From: an uncultured Oscillospiraceae bacterium | GTDB taxonomy: Bacteria; Bacillota; Clostridia; Oscillospirales; Oscillospiraceae | DNA: 5,258 nucleotides | Assembly: GCA_934561725.1 (NCBI GenBank) | Contig: CAKTGW010000094.1 | Location: forward strand, 1-5,258 | Direction of reading: 5' to 3' | Shown here: in pieces, positions 4,019 through 5,258 of the stretch | How positions within the stretch are numbered: position 1 is the first letter of the stretch | How the letters are laid out: each line of letters begins with the position of its first letter | The notes under the pieces: generated by a model | What the model was told of the DNA's origin: nothing | The model's database searches: none | Seen by the model: only the letters and a program-made list of their open reading frames with translations | Translations under genes and position numbers: made by a program

Positions 4019-5258
4019 TCAGCCCTCCGTGATGCGCCAGCCCTCGGCCTGTTCGCGGATCCTTGTAAAGCGCCTGTACAGGCCGTCCTGCCTGAGCAGT
4101 TCCTCATGCGTGCCGGATTCAGCGATCCAGCCATCGTCCACCACAAGGATCTGATCAGCGTTCTGGATCGTGGCCAGCCGGTGGGCAATGGTAATAATGG
4201 TTTTTCCCTTTGTTAGTTCAGAGAGCGCCTGCTGGATGAGATGCTCGTTTTCCGGATCCACACTGGCCGTCGCCTCATTCAGAATAATGACGGGTGCATC
4301 CTTCAGGATGGCACGGGCAATGGAGATACGCTGCTTCTCTCCGCCGCCCTCGCCCACCATGGTATCATAGCCCTTTGTCAGCGCCATAATAAAGTCGTGA
4401 CAGCGGGCCTTTTTCGCCGCCTCGATCATCTCCTTCTCCGTGGCGTCAGGCCTGCCGAAAAGAATATTGGCGCGGATCGTATCGTTGAAGAGATAAACGT
4501 TTTGAAACACCATGGAGATATTGCTCAGCAGGCTGTCACAGGTAAATTCCTTCAGGTCGTGTCCGCCTATGGAAATGCTGCCGCCCTGAGGATCGTAGAA
4601 CCGGGCAAGCAGAGTGCAGATCGTAGTCTTTCCGGAGCCGGACGGTCCTACGATGGCAGTGGAGGTTTTTTCCGGAATGGTAAAGCTGACCTTTTTCAGC
4701 ACCTGCCGGGTATCATAGCCAAAATCAACGTCCTTAAAGGCAACATCATAGTGCTCGAGCGGGATCTCTCTGCCATTGGCATCAATAAAATTTTCGCTCC
4801 GCAGGGCATCCAGCTGGTCCAGGGCATGATCGATCACGCCAAGCGTATGGGCGCTGTCACTGATGGGCTCGAGACTTGCAAAGATACTGAAAGAGAAGAA
4901 TACAAACATCAGCATGAGAGAAAAATGCATCCCGCCGTGCAGACATTGCAGTGCAGCTGCGAGAGCAAGGCCAACGGATCCACATTTCAGCGCCAGCAGA
5001 TGCAGCGCATTGCCGGGAACATAGCCCCATTCGATCGTCATATGGATGCTCTTACTGTCGCGTACAGCTGTTGTCACAGCTTCTGACGCAGCACCGCTCT
5101 GTCCGAAGGACTTGACCACAGCAAGGCCGCGGGCATATTCCAATATTGCACCGGTCATATCCCGGTTGGCCTGCGCCTCCACAGGGGCATTGACCCGGCT
5201 GTAATGAGAGATCACCAACATGAAGCACAGGGACAGCGTCGCTGCCGCCAGGGCGATC
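4019..5258 (-). CDS. ABC exporter subunit (fused membrane and ATPase domains), 5' end outside window, degenerate ATPase motifs
   Basis: The frame is open from the window edge to the TGA at 4021-4019, 412 visible residues of a protein that is normally about 580. Counting from the first visible Met (5221), membrane helices lie at about 72-92 and 97-118, with another at the window edge. The ATPase domain follows: Walker A GPSGSGKTT at 192-200, Q-loop Gln240, Pro-rich FGRPDA region, D-loop SVD at 320-322 and H-loop His347. Two key elements are abnormal. Where the family has a loop of the form GEGG-STLSG-GEKQR, this protein reads GEGGGEKQR (291-298), so the LSGGE signature is missing by a five-residue in-frame deletion. 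Walker B reads VIILNEAT, with Asn315 in place of Asp, although Glu316 remains. The overall style is of MsbA/YbtP-like exporters, which often act as heterodimers; a partner may lie upstream outside the window. ATP hydrolysis at a site using this signature should be lost. The reading frame itself is intact. Confidence 0.9.
   Translation of the reverse strand, partial: IALAAATLSLCFMLVISHYSRVNAPVEAQANRDMTGAILEYARGLAVVKSFGQSGAASEAVTTAVRDSKSIHMTIEWGYVPGNALHLLALKCGSVGLALAAALQCLHGGMHFSLMLMFVFFSFSIFASLEPISDSAHTLGVIDHALDQLDALRSENFIDANGREIPLEHYDVAFKDVDFGYDTRQVLKKVSFTIPEKTSTAIVGPSGSGKTTICTLLARFYDPQGGSISIGGHDLKEFTCDSLLSNISMVFQNVYLFNDTIRANILFGRPDATEKEMIEAAKKARCHDFIMALTKGYDTMVGEGGGEKQRISIARAILKDAPVIILNEATASVDPENEHLIQQALSELTKGKTIITIAHRLATIQNADQILVVDDGWIAESGTHEELLRQDGLYRRFTRIREQAEGWRITEG

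Noticed and set aside
4241..5086. Long + strand open frame opposite the ABC exporter gene
   Set aside because: It is a shadow of the GC-rich - strand coding sequence; the - strand frame has clear Walker A, Q-loop, D-loop and H-loop motifs.

Overview
The window looks like a chromosomal segment from a moderately GC-rich Clostridia-type Firmicute, most likely a gut Oscillospiraceae/Ruminococcaceae member in the Faecalibacterium/Subdoligranulum range. This is an inference from Firmicute-style AGGAGG ribosome binding sites, the one-piece tmRNA, the style of the proteins and the hairpin-rich spacers; no species marker is present.

Left part (1-1946, + strand): the C-terminal part of an unrecognised membrane protein is followed closely by a single-domain cyclophilin peptidyl-prolyl isomerase and a short-chain dehydrogenase. 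Short gaps and good ribosome binding sites suggest co-transcription. Centre (1947-2368): a complete transfer-messenger RNA (ssrA), whose ends, alanine-type G-U acceptor pair, P2 helix, first pseudoknot and tag reading frame can all be traced, closed by a strong intrinsic terminator. It rescues stalled ribosomes and tags their products for proteolysis.

Middle (2369-3349): a hairpin-rich spacer leads to a strong promoter (TTGACT, 16 nt, TGC-TATGAT) and one small gene for a two-helix membrane protein with a charged helical tail, function unknown. After its stop codon comes a chain of small hairpins, including a 53-bp tandem duplication whose copies differ by paired, structure-preserving changes, and then a perfect intrinsic terminator. 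A further stretch (3224-3349) holds a promoter-like box and two large hairpins, the last followed by a T-rich tract; it may be a dispersed repeat or a short RNA gene.

Right part (3350-5258, - strand): an ABC exporter subunit (5' end outside the window) followed 45 nt later by a class I SAM-dependent methyltransferase. Both look damaged. The ABC protein has lost its LSGGE signature loop through an apparent 15-nt in-frame deletion and has Asn in place of the Walker B Asp; the methyltransferase has an in-frame UGA at codon 57, just after its SAM-binding loop. This looks like an operon in early decay, though a degenerate half-transporter plus a recoded or split methyltransferase cannot be excluded from sequence alone.

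I do not see a clear new multi-gene system. The best candidates for something undescribed are the structured region after the small membrane protein gene (3030-3223) and the possible short RNA at 3245-3350.
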